Positions 1-8,366 are shown, counted from the first letter of the stretch. The stretch is 27,937 nt of DNA from an uncultured Eubacteriales bacterium (GCA_900542445.1 UQNN01000025.1:1-27937), one strand, 5' to 3'. Translations and numbers: made by a program. Notes: generated by a model from the letters alone, not told the origin.

Positions 1-2
1 GC

Positions 3-1067
3 GATAACATTTATCGGCTCTTACTGGCATTTGATGAAGTCTACCATTCCGCAACAGAAGCGGAACAGAAAGAGTTTATGAAAGCCTTTATCGAGCGAAT
101 TGAGATGTTCCCGGAGAAAAGGAAAGACGGAAGCTGGATAAAGAAGATCGTATTCAATTTTCCTGTGCCTGTTGATGGTGAGGAAGTGAAAGAACTTCCC
201 TTGGAAACTGAAACAACTGTCGAAAGGTGCGTGACTATTGGAAGTCCGTTCGGTTTTGAATCTCAAAATGGTGGATATACGGTGGAATTTATCAATAATG
301 GATCGATAGAAAGCGATTGGATAGATACCTGGTTAAATGACGCAACAATAAATGTAACAGATGATAAAATGGAATCTGTTCTTCTGACAGTTAATGTAGA
401 AAAAGGAACATCGGCTGAAGAGATTATTCGACAGCTGGGAGCCATGGCGGACGCTAAAGATATTGCTGTTTACGAGCTGGAACAGTATGAATATGGAGGT
501 TGGAAAGTTGTAAATGAATATTCCTTAAAGGATGGGAGCGAAGACCCGGACGAGCCGGAGAACCCGGAACAGCCGGAAGCAACCCAGCAGCCGACTTTCG
601 AGGTTTCCAAATACGATCAGGAGCGCCACGAGATGGAGGAAAAGCGCAAGGAAGAAGCCATCGGCGGCGTTTATGGCAGCCCGTACTGGGTCAAACAGCT
701 CTATCTGGGCTATCACAGCCTGAATCTGCGCCTGTTTGTCGGCGATCAGCAGAGCAACTTCAAGCAGAGCCTCAGCTGGATGCCGGACAGCACCAAGCAG
801 CTCACCCTGCGCGTGAACACCGACGCGCCCGAAAAGCTGACCATGCGTCTGGATGAAAAGGCGCTGGAAACCCTCGAACGCACGGAGTTCAGCGTTATCA
901 CGCTGCTGGATAAGAGCGGCAACGCCGTCATGCAGTACAGCCTGTCCGATCTGCGCAGCGTTTATGACCAGTACGGCCTGAGCGGCGACGATCAGATGGT
1001 CGTCGGCGGCGCGAACGACGATGTGATGAAGATCGTGAACGGCGAAATGAAGCCCATCGAGGAATAA
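3..1067 (+). CDS. Serine recombinase C-terminus fused in frame to an unrelated C-terminal region (5' partial)
   Basis: The reading frame is open from the window edge, so the start lies upstream. The first ~75 codons (to about base 228) match the C-terminal end of large serine recombinases with the DUF4368-type tail: DNIYRLLLAFDEVY, then KEFMKAFIERIEMFPE, then a charged DGSWIKK segment, IVFNFPV and ETTVE. Such enzymes move conjugative or mobilizable elements. Canonical tails end near ETTVE(C)VVLL; here the frame continues for ~280 codons. A low-GC middle (about 228-525) encodes a soluble domain containing SVLLTVNVEKGTSAEEIIRQ. From about 530 a high-GC tail begins with an acidic/proline-rich linker and a domain of unknown function (LGYHSLNLRLFVGDQ, KLTMRLDEKALETL). 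I infer either insertion into a host gene or a fusion at an attachment site. I do not recognise the middle or tail. An internal ATG at 78 is not needed as a start. Confidence 0.7.
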   Translation, partial: DNIYRLLLAFDEVYHSATEAEQKEFMKAFIERIEMFPEKRKDGSWIKKIVFNFPVPVDGEEVKELPLETETTVERCVTIGSPFGFESQNGGYTVEFINNGSIESDWIDTWLNDATINVTDDKMESVLLTVNVEKGTSAEEIIRQLGAMADAKDIAVYELEQYEYGGWKVVNEYSLKDGSEDPDEPENPEQPEATQQPTFEVSKYDQERHEMEEKRKEEAIGGVYGSPYWVKQLYLGYHSLNLRLFVGDQQSNFKQSLSWMPDSTKQLTLRVNTDAPEKLTMRLDEKALETLERTEFSVITLLDKSGNAVMQYSLSDLRSVYDQYGLSGDDQMVVGGANDDVMKIVNGEMKPIEE

Positions 1068-1080
1068 AAGAAGCATATAA

Positions 1081-1125
1081 AACCCGCACGAATGCCGGAA
1101 AACAGCATTTGCGCGGGTTTTTCTG
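1081..1125 (+). terminator. Intrinsic terminator of the fusion gene
   Basis: AACCCGC pairs with GCGGGTT, with an inner AATGC/GCATT stem, followed by a T-run ending in TTTTTCT. It begins 14 bases after the stop codon of the fusion gene. Confidence 0.8.
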
Positions 1126-1169
1126 TGGAATGCGATTTTATGTCTAAAAATATATGTTTTCAGAACGCC

Positions 1170-1221
1170 GCCGTTTCAGTCGTAGAATGCTTCGCATTCT
1201 GCTCTGAAACGGCTTTTCTTT
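1170..1221 (+). terminator. Second strong hairpin with plus-strand T-run, abutting the uvrA stop
   Basis: GCCGTTTCAG and CTGAAACGGC pair over an inner AGAATGC/GCATTCT stem with a short TTC loop. The T-run (TTTTCTTT) is on the plus-strand side, so it acts best on rightward transcription and would protect uvrA from antisense read-through. It may also serve as the 3' end structure of the uvrA mRNA, although no T-run is seen on that side. Confidence 0.7.
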
Positions 1222-4072
1222 AATCTTCCGATTCAATTCTTCGGCTCTTTTTCAGCACGGGCGCGAGATACTGTCCGGTATAGCTCTTTTTGCATTGGCA
1301 GATGTCCTCCGGCGTGCCTTCGCAGACGAGCGTGCCGCCGCCGCTGCCGCCCTCAGGGCCGAGGTCGATGACGTAATCGCAGGCTTTGATCACGTCGAGG
1401 TTGTGCTCGATAATCAGCACGGAGTTGCCGCCGTGGGCAAGCTGGCGAAGCACGCGCACGAGCCGTTCGCAGTCGGCGATGTGCAGGCCGGTCGTCGGCT
1501 CATCCAGCACGTAGAACGTCTTGCCGGTCGATGTGCGGGAAAGCTCGGTCGCCAGTTTGACGCGCTGGGCCTCGCCGCCGGAGAGCGTCGTGGAGGACTG
1601 CCCCAGCCGGATGTAGCCCAGCCCCACGTCGTAGAGGGTTTGCAGCTTGCGCGTGATGCGCGGATAGGCGGAGAAGAAGTCCAGCGCTTCCTCGACGGTC
1701 ATATTGAGCACGTCGGCGATGGATTTGCCCTTATAGAGCACTTCCAGCGTTTCGCGGTTATAGCGCTTGCCCTTGCAGACCTCGCACGGCACGTAGATAT
1801 CCGCCAGAAAGTGCATCTCGATGCGCAGAATGCCGTCGCCGGAACAGGCTTCGCAGCGCCCGCCGCGCACGTTGAAGGAGAAGCGGTTTTCCTTGTAGCC
1901 GCGCGCCTTGGCTTCCGGCGTGGCGGCGAAGACCTTGCGGATCATGTCAAACAGGCCGGTGTAGGTGGCCGGGTTGCTGCGCGGGGTGCGGCCGATGGGG
2001 CTTTGATCGATGGCGATGACCTTGTCCAGCTGCTCAAGCCCGTCGATGCCGTCGCATGCGCCGGGGCGCGTGTGCGCGCGGTTGAGGTCGCGCTGGAGGG
2101 TCTTGTAGATGATTTCGTTGACGAGCGAGGATTTGCCGCTGCCGGATACGCCGGTGACGACCGCCATCACGCCCAGCGGAATGTTGACGTCGATGTTTTT
2201 CAGGTTATTGGCGCGCGCGCCGCGCACCGTCAGCCAGCCCGCGGGGGTCTTGCGGTGCAGCGGCACGGGGATGCTGCGGCGGCCGGAGAGATACGCGCCC
2301 GTGATCGATTCCGGGCAGGCCATGATTTCCTGCGCCGTGCCCTGCGCGATGAGCTGGCCGCCGTGTTCGCCCGCGCCCGGGCCGATATCCACGATTTGAT
2401 CCGCGGCCAGCATGGTGTCCTCGTCATGCTCGACGACGATCAGCGTGTTGCCGATGTCGCGCAGATGCTTGAGCGTCCCGATGAGCCGCGCGTTGTCGCG
2501 CTGGTGCAGGCCGATGGACGGCTCATCCAGAATGTAGAGCACGCCGACAAGGCTGGAACCGATCTGCGTCGCCAGCCGAATGCGCTGGGCCTCGCCGCCG
2601 GAGAGCGTGCCCGCCGCGCGGGAGAGCGTCAGATAGCCCAGACCCACGTCGATGAGGAAGCGCAGACGGGCGTTGATTTCCTTGAGAATCGGCGCGGCAA
2701 TCATGCCGTCCTTTTCGCCGAAGGTCAGCGAAGTGAAGAACGCCTGCGCGTCGATGACGGACAGATCGGAGGCGTCGGCGATGGATTTGCCGCCGACCGT
2801 CACCGCCAGAATCTCCGGGCGGAGGCGTTTGCCGCGGCAGTCCGGGCAGGGCGTCTGGCTCATCAGATCGTCGTAATAGGCTTTGGTGGCGTCGCTCTGC
2901 GTTTCGGCGGCGCGTCGCTCCGTGGTGGGAATGACGCCTTCAAACGGCGCGGAGAAGGTGTGCGAATCGCCGTTGGGGCGCGTGTAGTGGATGTTCAGCG
3001 GCTCGCCCCCGCTGCCGTAGAGAATCACATCCAGCGCTTCTTTGGGAAGCCGGTTCAGCGGCGTATCCATCGAAAAGCCGTATTTCTCGCTCAGCGCCTG
3101 AAAGAACATGCCCGCCTGCGTGCCGGGCTCAAGGTTGCTCCATCCCATGACGTTGAAGGGGTTTTCGTTCAGGCTCTTGCCCCAGTCCGGCACAATCAGG
3201 TCGGGATCGATCTTTTGCAGCACGCCCAGCCCCGCGCACGTCGGGCACGCGCCGAACGGGCTGTTGAAGGAAAAAGAGCGCGGCGCAAGCTCTTCCATGG
3301 AGATGCCGCACTCCGGGCAGGCGAGGTTTTGGGAAAAGAGCATTTCGCTCTCGCCCGGCCCGATATCCGCGATGACGATGCCGCCGGAGAGGGAGAGCGC
3401 CGTTTCCAGCGAATCCGTCAGGCGGGCGCGGATATCTTCGCGCAGAATCAGGCGGTCTACGACGACCTCGATGTTGTGCTTTTTCTGTTTGGCCAGCGCG
3501 GGCGCTTCCACTGCGTCGCAGATTTCCCCGTCGATCCGGACGCGGACAAAGCCCTGCTTGACCACGTTTTCCAGAATCTTGACGTGTTCGCCCTTTTTGC
3601 CGCGCACGATCGGCGCGAGCAGCTGCATGCGCGTGCGCTCCGGCAGGGCGAGCAGCCGATCAACCATCTGGTCGACCGTCTGTTTGCTGATTTCCCGTCC
3701 GCACCTGGGGCAGTGCGCCACACCGACGCGGGCATAGAGCAGACGCAGATAGTCGTGAATTTCCGTCACCGTGCCGACTGTGGAACGCGGGTTTTTGCTC
3801 GTCGTCTTCTGGTCGATGGAGATGGCGGGGGAAAGGCCGTCGATGGAATCCACGTCCGGCTTTTCCATCTGCCCCAAAAACTGACGCGCGTAGGAGGAAA
3901 GCGATTCGACATAGCGCCGCTGTCCCTCGGCGTAGAGCGTGTCAAACGCCAGCGACGATTTGCCGCAGCCGGAAAGGCCGGTAAACACGATGAGCTTGTT
4001 GCGCGGCAGGGTCAAATCAAATCCCTTGAGGTTGTTTTGGCGGACGCCGCGGATGACGATGTTTTCCTGCAT
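1220..4072 (-). CDS. uvrA: UvrABC excinuclease subunit A
   Basis: DNA damage-recognition ATPase of nucleotide excision repair; it dimerises, loads UvrB on lesions and then leaves. 950 aa, the usual family length. Visible landmarks: first Walker A GLSGCGKSS at residues 32-40, followed by the family stretch AEGQRRYVESLSSYARQFL; zinc-binding CPRCG, CPECG...CPTC and CPDC pairs; first ABC signature TLSGGEAQRI and Walker B LYILDEP; second Walker A GVSGSGKSS; the large CEACSGDG...CEVCKGKRY zinc module; second signature TLSGGEAQRVKLATEL and FYVLDEPTTGLH. The start is set at 4072 because AAGGAG lies 6 bases upstream; an in-frame ATG 36 bases further upstream has no such site. No LexA box was found here, unlike at uvrB. 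Confidence 0.98.
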   Translation of the reverse strand: MQENIVIRGVRQNNLKGFDLTLPRNKLIVFTGLSGCGKSSLAFDTLYAEGQRRYVESLSSYARQFLGQMEKPDVDSIDGLSPAISIDQKTTSKNPRSTVGTVTEIHDYLRLLYARVGVAHCPRCGREISKQTVDQMVDRLLALPERTRMQLLAPIVRGKKGEHVKILENVVKQGFVRVRIDGEICDAVEAPALAKQKKHNIEVVVDRLILREDIRARLTDSLETALSLSGGIVIADIGPGESEMLFSQNLACPECGISMEELAPRSFSFNSPFGACPTCAGLGVLQKIDPDLIVPDWGKSLNENPFNVMGWSNLEPGTQAGMFFQALSEKYGFSMDTPLNRLPKEALDVILYGSGGEPLNIHYTRPNGDSHTFSAPFEGVIPTTERRAAETQSDATKAYYDDLMSQTPCPDCRGKRLRPEILAVTVGGKSIADASDLSVIDAQAFFTSLTFGEKDGMIAAPILKEINARLRFLIDVGLGYLTLSRAAGTLSGGEAQRIRLATQIGSSLVGVLYILDEPSIGLHQRDNARLIGTLKHLRDIGNTLIVVEHDEDTMLAADQIVDIGPGAGEHGGQLIAQGTAQEIMACPESITGAYLSGRRSIPVPLHRKTPAGWLTVRGARANNLKNIDVNIPLGVMAVVTGVSGSGKSSLVNEIIYKTLQRDLNRAHTRPGACDGIDGLEQLDKVIAIDQSPIGRTPRSNPATYTGLFDMIRKVFAATPEAKARGYKENRFSFNVRGGRCEACSGDGILRIEMHFLADIYVPCEVCKGKRYNRETLEVLYKGKSIADVLNMTVEEALDFFSAYPRITRKLQTLYDVGLGYIRLGQSSTTLSGGEAQRVKLATELSRTSTGKTFYVLDEPTTGLHIADCERLVRVLRQLAHGGNSVLIIEHNLDVIKACDYVIDLGPEGGSGGGTLVCEGTPEDICQCKKSYTGQYLAPVLKKSRRIESED

Positions 4073-4112
4073 GGTGAACTCCTTCTTGATACTGGCGCAA
4101 GGCGTCAAAGAA

Positions 4113-4121
4113 TGCTATAAT
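4113..4121 (+). promoter_or_regulatory. Extended -10 promoter for the glycosyltransferase-like gene
   Basis: TGCTATAAT is a consensus -10 hexamer with the TGn extension, about 20 bases before the GGAGG ribosome site of the rightward gene. No good -35 lies 17 bases upstream, as is common for extended -10 promoters. Confidence 0.6.
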
Positions 4122-4153
4122 CAAAAACAGAACATGGTGTTGGAGGATGAAAT

Positions 4154-5716
4154 ATGCAAAAGCGCGGAAAGACGGCGCTCACGCTTGTCGGGTTTGCGGT
4201 GATGCTGGCGGCGCTGCTGGCGCTGATGGTGAGCATCGGCGCGGGGAAAGACGGATTTGATATCGACGAGTTCTTTACCTATGGGTTGGCGAACTCGTAT
4301 CAGCAGCCCTTTTTGAGCACCCAAACCGGGTCGTGGATCAGCGGCAAGGCGTTTTCGGATTATCTCACGGCGAAAGGCCATGCGCACGAATATCTGAACG
4401 TCTATGAAAATCAGATCGCCGACGTCCATCCGCCGCTGTATTACCTGTTCATGCACGCGGTCTGTTCGGCGTTTCAAAATCCGCCGTTTACAAAGTGGAC
4501 GGGCATCGGGCTGAACCTTTTCTTTTTCAGCCTGACGCAGTTTGGCCTGCTGCTGCTTTCCGCGCGCCTGCTCTCCGACGGGGAGAAGCTGGAACTTACG
4601 CCCCCGGCGCTTCTGCCGGGGCTGCTGTATGGCCTGAGCGCGGGCGCGGCTTCCGGCGTCGTATTCATCCGCATGTATGCGATGATGACGATGTGGGCGG
4701 TCTGGCTGGCGCTTGCGCTGGTTGAGCTGTTTATCCATGGCCAGACGGTCTGGCGCATGCGCGCGCTGGCCGCCGTGTTGATCGCGGGCTTTTTGACGCA
4801 GTATTATTTTGTCATTCTGGCCTGCATGCTATGCGGCGTGTATTTCTTCGCGCGGCTTGCGCGGCGTGAGTTTGAAACGGCGGGCCGCTTCGCGCTCTGG
4901 TGCTTTTTTGCGCTGGCGCTGGCGGTCGGGCTGTTCCCGTGGTGCCTGAATCACATTTTCGGGGGCTATCGCGGCCGGGGCGCCATCGAGAGCGCGGCGG
5001 GCGTTCGGCTGAACGACATGATCCGCTGGTTCAAAATCCTCTGGCAGACGCTCGACGCGCAGCAATTCGGCGGTTTTCTGCTGGCGTTGGTGCTGATTGG
5101 CGCGGCGCTGGCCTTTTGGCCGCTCAAAAAAGCGGGGCAGGGGCTGAAACGCGGCGCGGCGTTTTCCCTCTGGGCGCTTCTGGCCTGCGGCGCGTATGTG
5201 CTGGTGATCTCGGTTATTTCGCCGTATAAGGTGGATCGATACATCTTCTGCGTCTATCCGCTGGTGACGGTTGCGCTGTTCATGCTCTTTGCGCGCGGCG
5301 GTTGCCGGTTTGGTTCGCGCCGCAGTTCGGCGTGCCTGCTGGCCTGTGCGGTGCTGGCGGCCTGCGGCGCGCGCGTGAACCGCGATCAGCAGGTGCATTA
5401 TCTCTATCCGGGTGACAGCGCCTATGTCGCAGCCTGCGAAGAGAACGCCGCGCTGCCGTGCATCCTGCTCGGCACCAACGATATGACGCAGAACACGCTG
5501 GAACTCGCGGCGTTTGAGCGCGTTTACATGCTGAATGCGGACGACGCGCAGGGCGTAGCGCCCGCATTGGAGGCGCTGGATGAAAAGCCGGACGGCTTCA
5601 TTCTCTTTGAACGCTATCACGACGAAGCGAACGTGGAAACCGTTCTGCGCGAAACCGGGCTGGAAAGCGCGGAACTCCTCTTCGAGCATCAATATCACGT
5701 CTACTGGGTGCATTAA
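4154..5716 (+). CDS. Multi-pass membrane glycosyltransferase-like protein (GT-C / PMT_2, family 39-like)
   Basis: 520 aa, very hydrophobic after an N-terminal membrane anchor (about residues 8-28). The first external loop carries the acidic D38-E39 pair (DIDEFFTYGLAN) and the later DVHPPLYYLF motif (D90, H92), which are hallmarks of GT-C fold enzymes such as PMT/ArnT that use lipid-phosphate sugar donors. About ten further hydrophobic segments follow, then a soluble C-terminal domain of ~120 residues rich in acidic residues. The exact donor and acceptor cannot be read; a cell-envelope sugar transfer role is inferred. The start is supported by TTGGAGG 9 bases upstream. The gene stands divergent from uvrA and convergent with uvrB, with the two stop codons overlapping inside TTAA at 5713-5716. 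Confidence 0.8.
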   Translation: MQKRGKTALTLVGFAVMLAALLALMVSIGAGKDGFDIDEFFTYGLANSYQQPFLSTQTGSWISGKAFSDYLTAKGHAHEYLNVYENQIADVHPPLYYLFMHAVCSAFQNPPFTKWTGIGLNLFFFSLTQFGLLLLSARLLSDGEKLELTPPALLPGLLYGLSAGAASGVVFIRMYAMMTMWAVWLALALVELFIHGQTVWRMRALAAVLIAGFLTQYYFVILACMLCGVYFFARLARREFETAGRFALWCFFALALAVGLFPWCLNHIFGGYRGRGAIESAAGVRLNDMIRWFKILWQTLDAQQFGGFLLALVLIGAALAFWPLKKAGQGLKRGAAFSLWALLACGAYVLVISVISPYKVDRYIFCVYPLVTVALFMLFARGGCRFGSRRSSACLLACAVLAACGARVNRDQQVHYLYPGDSAYVAACEENAALPCILLGTNDMTQNTLELAAFERVYMLNADDAQGVAPALEALDEKPDGFILFERYHDEANVETVLRETGLESAELLFEHQYHVYWVH

Positions 5717-7779
5717 GCTTTGAGGTACTTGCCCGGTTTCCGCTGCCGCCGCCGCTTGCGCTGGGGCAGGGCGACGGTTTCCTCCGGCAGTTCTTCGGGT
5801 TTTTTGCCCTGCAATTCAAAGAGCTTGTCGCGCAGTTTGGCGGCCAGCTCGAAATCGAGGTTTGCGGCGGCTTGCAGCATCTTTTCCTCCGTGGAACAGA
5901 TGAGCAGGTGCAGCTCGTCTTCGCTCAATCCCTTTACGCGCTTTACGGCGCGTTTTTTGTCGCTCTCGTCCGCCGCGTGGCCGATTTGCAGCACGTCGCG
6001 GACGGATTTCATGACCGTCTTGGGCACGATGCCGTGCGCTTCGTTGTAGGCCTGCTGAAGTTGGCGGCGGCGCTGGGTTTCAAAAATGGCCTTGTTCATG
6101 CTTTCGGTCATCACATCGGCGTACATGATCACGCGGCCGTTGGCGTTTCGCGCGGCGCGGCCGATGGTCTGAATCATGCTGACTTCGCTGCGCAGAAAGC
6201 CTTCTTTGTCCGCGTCGAGGATGGCGACGAGCGCGACTTCCGGCAAATCCAGACCTTCGCGCAGCAGGTTGATGCCCACCAGCACGTCGAACACGCCCAG
6301 CCGCAGATCGCGGATGATCTCCTGCCGTTCCATCGTCTGCACGTCGGAATGCAGATAGCGCACTTTGACGTTCATTTCGCCCAGATAGGTGGTCAGGCTC
6401 TCGGCCATCTTTTTGGTCAGCGTCGTGACCAGCACGCGATAGCCTTCGCCCGTGGTCTTGACGATCTCGGCGTAGAGATCGTCCACCTGTCCGGTGGCGG
6501 GGCGAACGTCGATTTCGGGATCGAGCAGGCCGGTCGGGCGGATGATCTGCTCGACGACCTGCCCCGCGTGTTCCAGCTCGTAGGGCGCGGGCGTCGCGCT
6601 GACGCAGATGAGCTGACCGATGCGCTGCTCAAATTCCTCGAAACGCAGCGGGCGGTTGTCAAACGCGCTGGGCAGGCGGAAGCCGTAGGAGACCAGCGCT
6701 TCCTTGCGCGCGCGGTCGCCGTTGTACATCGCGCGGATCTGCGGCAGGGTGACGTGGCTTTCATCGACAAAGACGACGTAATCCTCCGGAAAGTAATCCA
6801 GCAGGGTATACGGCGCGTCGCCGGGCTTGCGGCCGTCAAAATAGCGGGAATAGTTTTCGATGCCCGTGCAGTAGCCCAGCTCACGGAGCATTTCGATGTC
6901 GTACTGCGTGCGCTGAGCGATGCGCTGGGCTTCGATCAGGTCGCCTTTTTCCTTAAATTCCCGGATGCGCACGTCGAGGTCGTGCTCGATATCGCCGATG
7001 GCGCGGTCGATGGCCTCGCGCGGCGTGGCATAGTGCGTCGCGGGGTAGACGGCGACGTGTTCGAGAACCATCAGGGTGTGGCCGCTGACTACGTCGATGG
7101 CGCTGATGCGGTCGATTTCGTCCCCGAAAAATTCCACGCGGAGCGCGCTCTTGTCGTATCCGGCGGGGAAGATTTCCACCACGTCGCCGCGCACGCGGAA
7201 GGAGCCGCGCTCAAACTCGATGTCGCTTCGGTCGTATTGAATTTCGACCAACTGGCGCACCAGCTCGTCGCGCTCCATCGCCATGCCGGGGCGGAGGGAG
7301 ATCATCATGCCCTCGTATTCGGAGGGATCGCCCATGGAATAGATGCACGAGACCGAAGCGACGACGATCACATCCCGCCGCTCGCGCAGCGCCGCCGTCG
7401 CGCTGTGGCGCAGACGCTCGATCTCCTCGTTGACGGCGGAATCCTTTTCGATATAGGTGTCGGTCGAGGCGATGTAGGCTTCCGGCTGATAATAATCATA
7501 GTAAGAGACGAAATACTCCACCGCGCTGTCCGGAAAAAACTCGCGGAACTCGGCGCACAGCTGCGCGGCCAGCGTCTTGTTGTGGGCGATGACCAGCGTG
7601 GGGCGCTGCACGCGCTCGATGACGGAAGCCATCGTGTAGGTTTTGCCCGAACCGGTGACACCCAGCAGCACCTGGCAGGGCATGCCGCTCTGCACGCCCT
7701 GTGTCAGCGCCTCGATGGCTTGCGGCTGATCGCCCTGCGGCTTGAACGGAGATTTGAGAACGAAGCGTCCTTCCTGCAT
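5713..7779 (-). CDS. uvrB: UvrABC excinuclease subunit B
   Basis: Helicase-like damage-verification subunit of nucleotide excision repair; it takes over the lesion from UvrA and recruits UvrC. 688 aa. Walker A GVTGSGKT at residues 40-47, the beta-hairpin region YYDYYQPEAYIASTDTYIEK, the DESH box with VTLPQ, helicase motifs ATPAPYE, LREGLDLPEV and IQTIGRAARN, and a C-terminal UVR motif (ANLDFELAAKLRDKLFEL) that contacts UvrC. A basic tail follows. Start chosen at 7779 with AGGAGG at the right distance; a longer open frame upstream runs through the promoter and is not used. The stop overlaps that of the convergent gene, with no terminator between them. Confidence 0.98.
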   Translation of the reverse strand: MQEGRFVLKSPFKPQGDQPQAIEALTQGVQSGMPCQVLLGVTGSGKTYTMASVIERVQRPTLVIAHNKTLAAQLCAEFREFFPDSAVEYFVSYYDYYQPEAYIASTDTYIEKDSAVNEEIERLRHSATAALRERRDVIVVASVSCIYSMGDPSEYEGMMISLRPGMAMERDELVRQLVEIQYDRSDIEFERGSFRVRGDVVEIFPAGYDKSALRVEFFGDEIDRISAIDVVSGHTLMVLEHVAVYPATHYATPREAIDRAIGDIEHDLDVRIREFKEKGDLIEAQRIAQRTQYDIEMLRELGYCTGIENYSRYFDGRKPGDAPYTLLDYFPEDYVVFVDESHVTLPQIRAMYNGDRARKEALVSYGFRLPSAFDNRPLRFEEFEQRIGQLICVSATPAPYELEHAGQVVEQIIRPTGLLDPEIDVRPATGQVDDLYAEIVKTTGEGYRVLVTTLTKKMAESLTTYLGEMNVKVRYLHSDVQTMERQEIIRDLRLGVFDVLVGINLLREGLDLPEVALVAILDADKEGFLRSEVSMIQTIGRAARNANGRVIMYADVMTESMNKAIFETQRRRQLQQAYNEAHGIVPKTVMKSVRDVLQIGHAADESDKKRAVKRVKGLSEDELHLLICSTEEKMLQAAANLDFELAAKLRDKLFELQGKKPEELPEETVALPQRKRRRQRKPGKYLKA

Positions 7780-7825
7780 CGTGACCTCCTGATTGGCGGG
7801 ACAGCGCCCATATTGGATGGATTCT

Positions 7826-7854
7826 ATTATACCATAGAAATAAAATGGGAACAA
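7826..7854 (-). promoter_or_regulatory. uvrB promoter (TGnTATAAT, weak -35)
   Basis: On the minus strand TTGTTC, then exactly 17 bases, then TATAAT preceded by TGG (extended -10). The start point would lie about 40 bases before the uvrB ribosome site. The -35 hexamer overlaps the LexA box, so repressor binding would block RNA polymerase directly. Confidence 0.8.
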
Positions 7855-7860
7855 GTGTTC
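7849..7860. promoter_or_regulatory. LexA (DinR) SOS box of uvrB
   Basis: GAACAAGTGTTC is a perfect match to the Gram-positive SOS operator core GAAC-N4-GTTC. It overlaps the -35 of the uvrB promoter, placing uvrB under SOS control. Confidence 0.88.
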
Positions 7861-7887
7861 TTAAAAATTGGGAATGGAAAAAGATAG

Positions 7888-7908
7888 AAAAAGGCCTCGC
7901 GCCTTTCT
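7888..7908 (-). terminator. Terminator of the 25-codon hydrophobic ORF (possibly bidirectional)
   Basis: AAGGC-GCGAG-GCCTT on the minus strand followed by TTTTT. It starts right after the stop codon of the small ORF at 7910. A T-rich stretch on the other side makes it potentially bidirectional. Confidence 0.7.
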
Positions 7909-7909
7909 T

Positions 7910-7987
7910 TTAACGCAAACCGAAGTACAACGTGAAAAGCAGGGATGCGATGGCAAGCAGAATGGAAGGCAGTTCTGTATGGCTCAT
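7910..7987 (-). CDS. Tiny hydrophobic protein, possible type I toxin / holin-like peptide (25 aa)
   Basis: Starts MSHTELPSILLAI and continues as one hydrophobic helix rich in L, F and I, ending in LYFGLR. A very strong AGGAGGTG site sits 8 bases before the ATG at 7987. An alternative ATG two codons upstream is too close to that site. The unit has its own promoter (TTGCCA-17-CATACT) and terminator, so it looks like a deliberately expressed gene. Short single-helix proteins with a strong Shine-Dalgarno and their own terminator are typical of the putative holin-like / TxpA-BsrG class of toxins in Firmicutes. No antisense antitoxin RNA could be identified with confidence, so the toxin role is inference. 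It could also be a membrane-associated regulatory peptide. Confidence 0.6.
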   Translation of the reverse strand: MSHTELPSILLAIASLLFTLYFGLR

Positions 7988-8016
7988 GTGCATCACCTCC
8001 TCTTGACGACATGAAC

Positions 8017-8045
8017 AGTATGGCGTATTCCTGAATGCGTGGCAA
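8017..8045 (-). promoter_or_regulatory. Promoter of the 25-codon hydrophobic ORF
   Basis: On the minus strand TTGCCA (5 of 6 to consensus), 17 bases, CATACT (4 of 6). The predicted start is about 10 bases before the AGGAGG region, which gives a short leader. Confidence 0.5.
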
Positions 8046-8276
8046 GCGTGAAGTGAACAGAACTCATGGTCAGGAAAGGTCAAAAAACTTTTTTAAAATC
8101 ATCTTGCAAAAAATCGGTCTAAAAAGACGGAAAATGCAAAAAAAGCAAGTCGATTATTCAAATATGAGGTGAATTGGCGGCGGGTCAGTCGTTTGAAACG
8201 GGCGGTTTGCAGGGGAGAAAATGCGTTGGGTTATTTGTCTTCCGAAAAGAAAAAAGGTGCAAAAAAACAAGGCCGG
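8046..8276. other. A-rich intergenic stretch with no supported gene
   Basis: The 380 bases between the two small ORFs contain several runs of five to seven A or T and no ORF with credible support. A 22-codon frame at 8221 is probably chance because its end overlaps the next promoter. The sequence AAAATCATCTTG here recurs nearly unchanged at 8729-8739 upstream of the ABC operon. Confidence 0.5.
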
Positions 8277-8285
8277 TGCTATAAT
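8277..8285 (+). promoter_or_regulatory. Extended -10 promoter of the 55-codon ORF
   Basis: TGCTATAAT, identical to the extended -10 found before the glycosyltransferase-like gene. No clear -35 is seen. The distance to the ribosome site is about 65 bases. Confidence 0.65.
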
Positions 8286-8366
8286 ATAGGCGTAAAGAGG
8301 AACGGGCAAAAGACAAGCCGTTCCCAGAAAAACAAGTGATTTTTTCGATCAGAAGGAGTGCTGGAT

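Noticed and set aside
1295..4120. A 941-codon plus-strand open frame opposite uvrA
   Set aside because: Antisense shadow caused by GC-biased codons of uvrA; rich in R, A, H, D and V with no domain and no ribosome site. The same holds for 5872-7887 opposite uvrB and 15999-18353 opposite the M28 peptidase.
4132..4147. GAACATGGTGTTG upstream of uvrA as a second LexA box
   Set aside because: Only the left half matches; spacing and right half do not fit GAAC-N4-GTTC.
8082..8144. Phased A-tracts giving intrinsic DNA curvature
   Set aside because: A-runs start about 13, 13, 13, 10 and 7 bases apart, which does not hold a 10.5-base phase.
8221..8289. 22-codon ORF after GGGGAG
   Set aside because: Its last codons overlap the -10 of the next gene, it is Lys-rich low-complexity sequence, and it has no promoter of its own.
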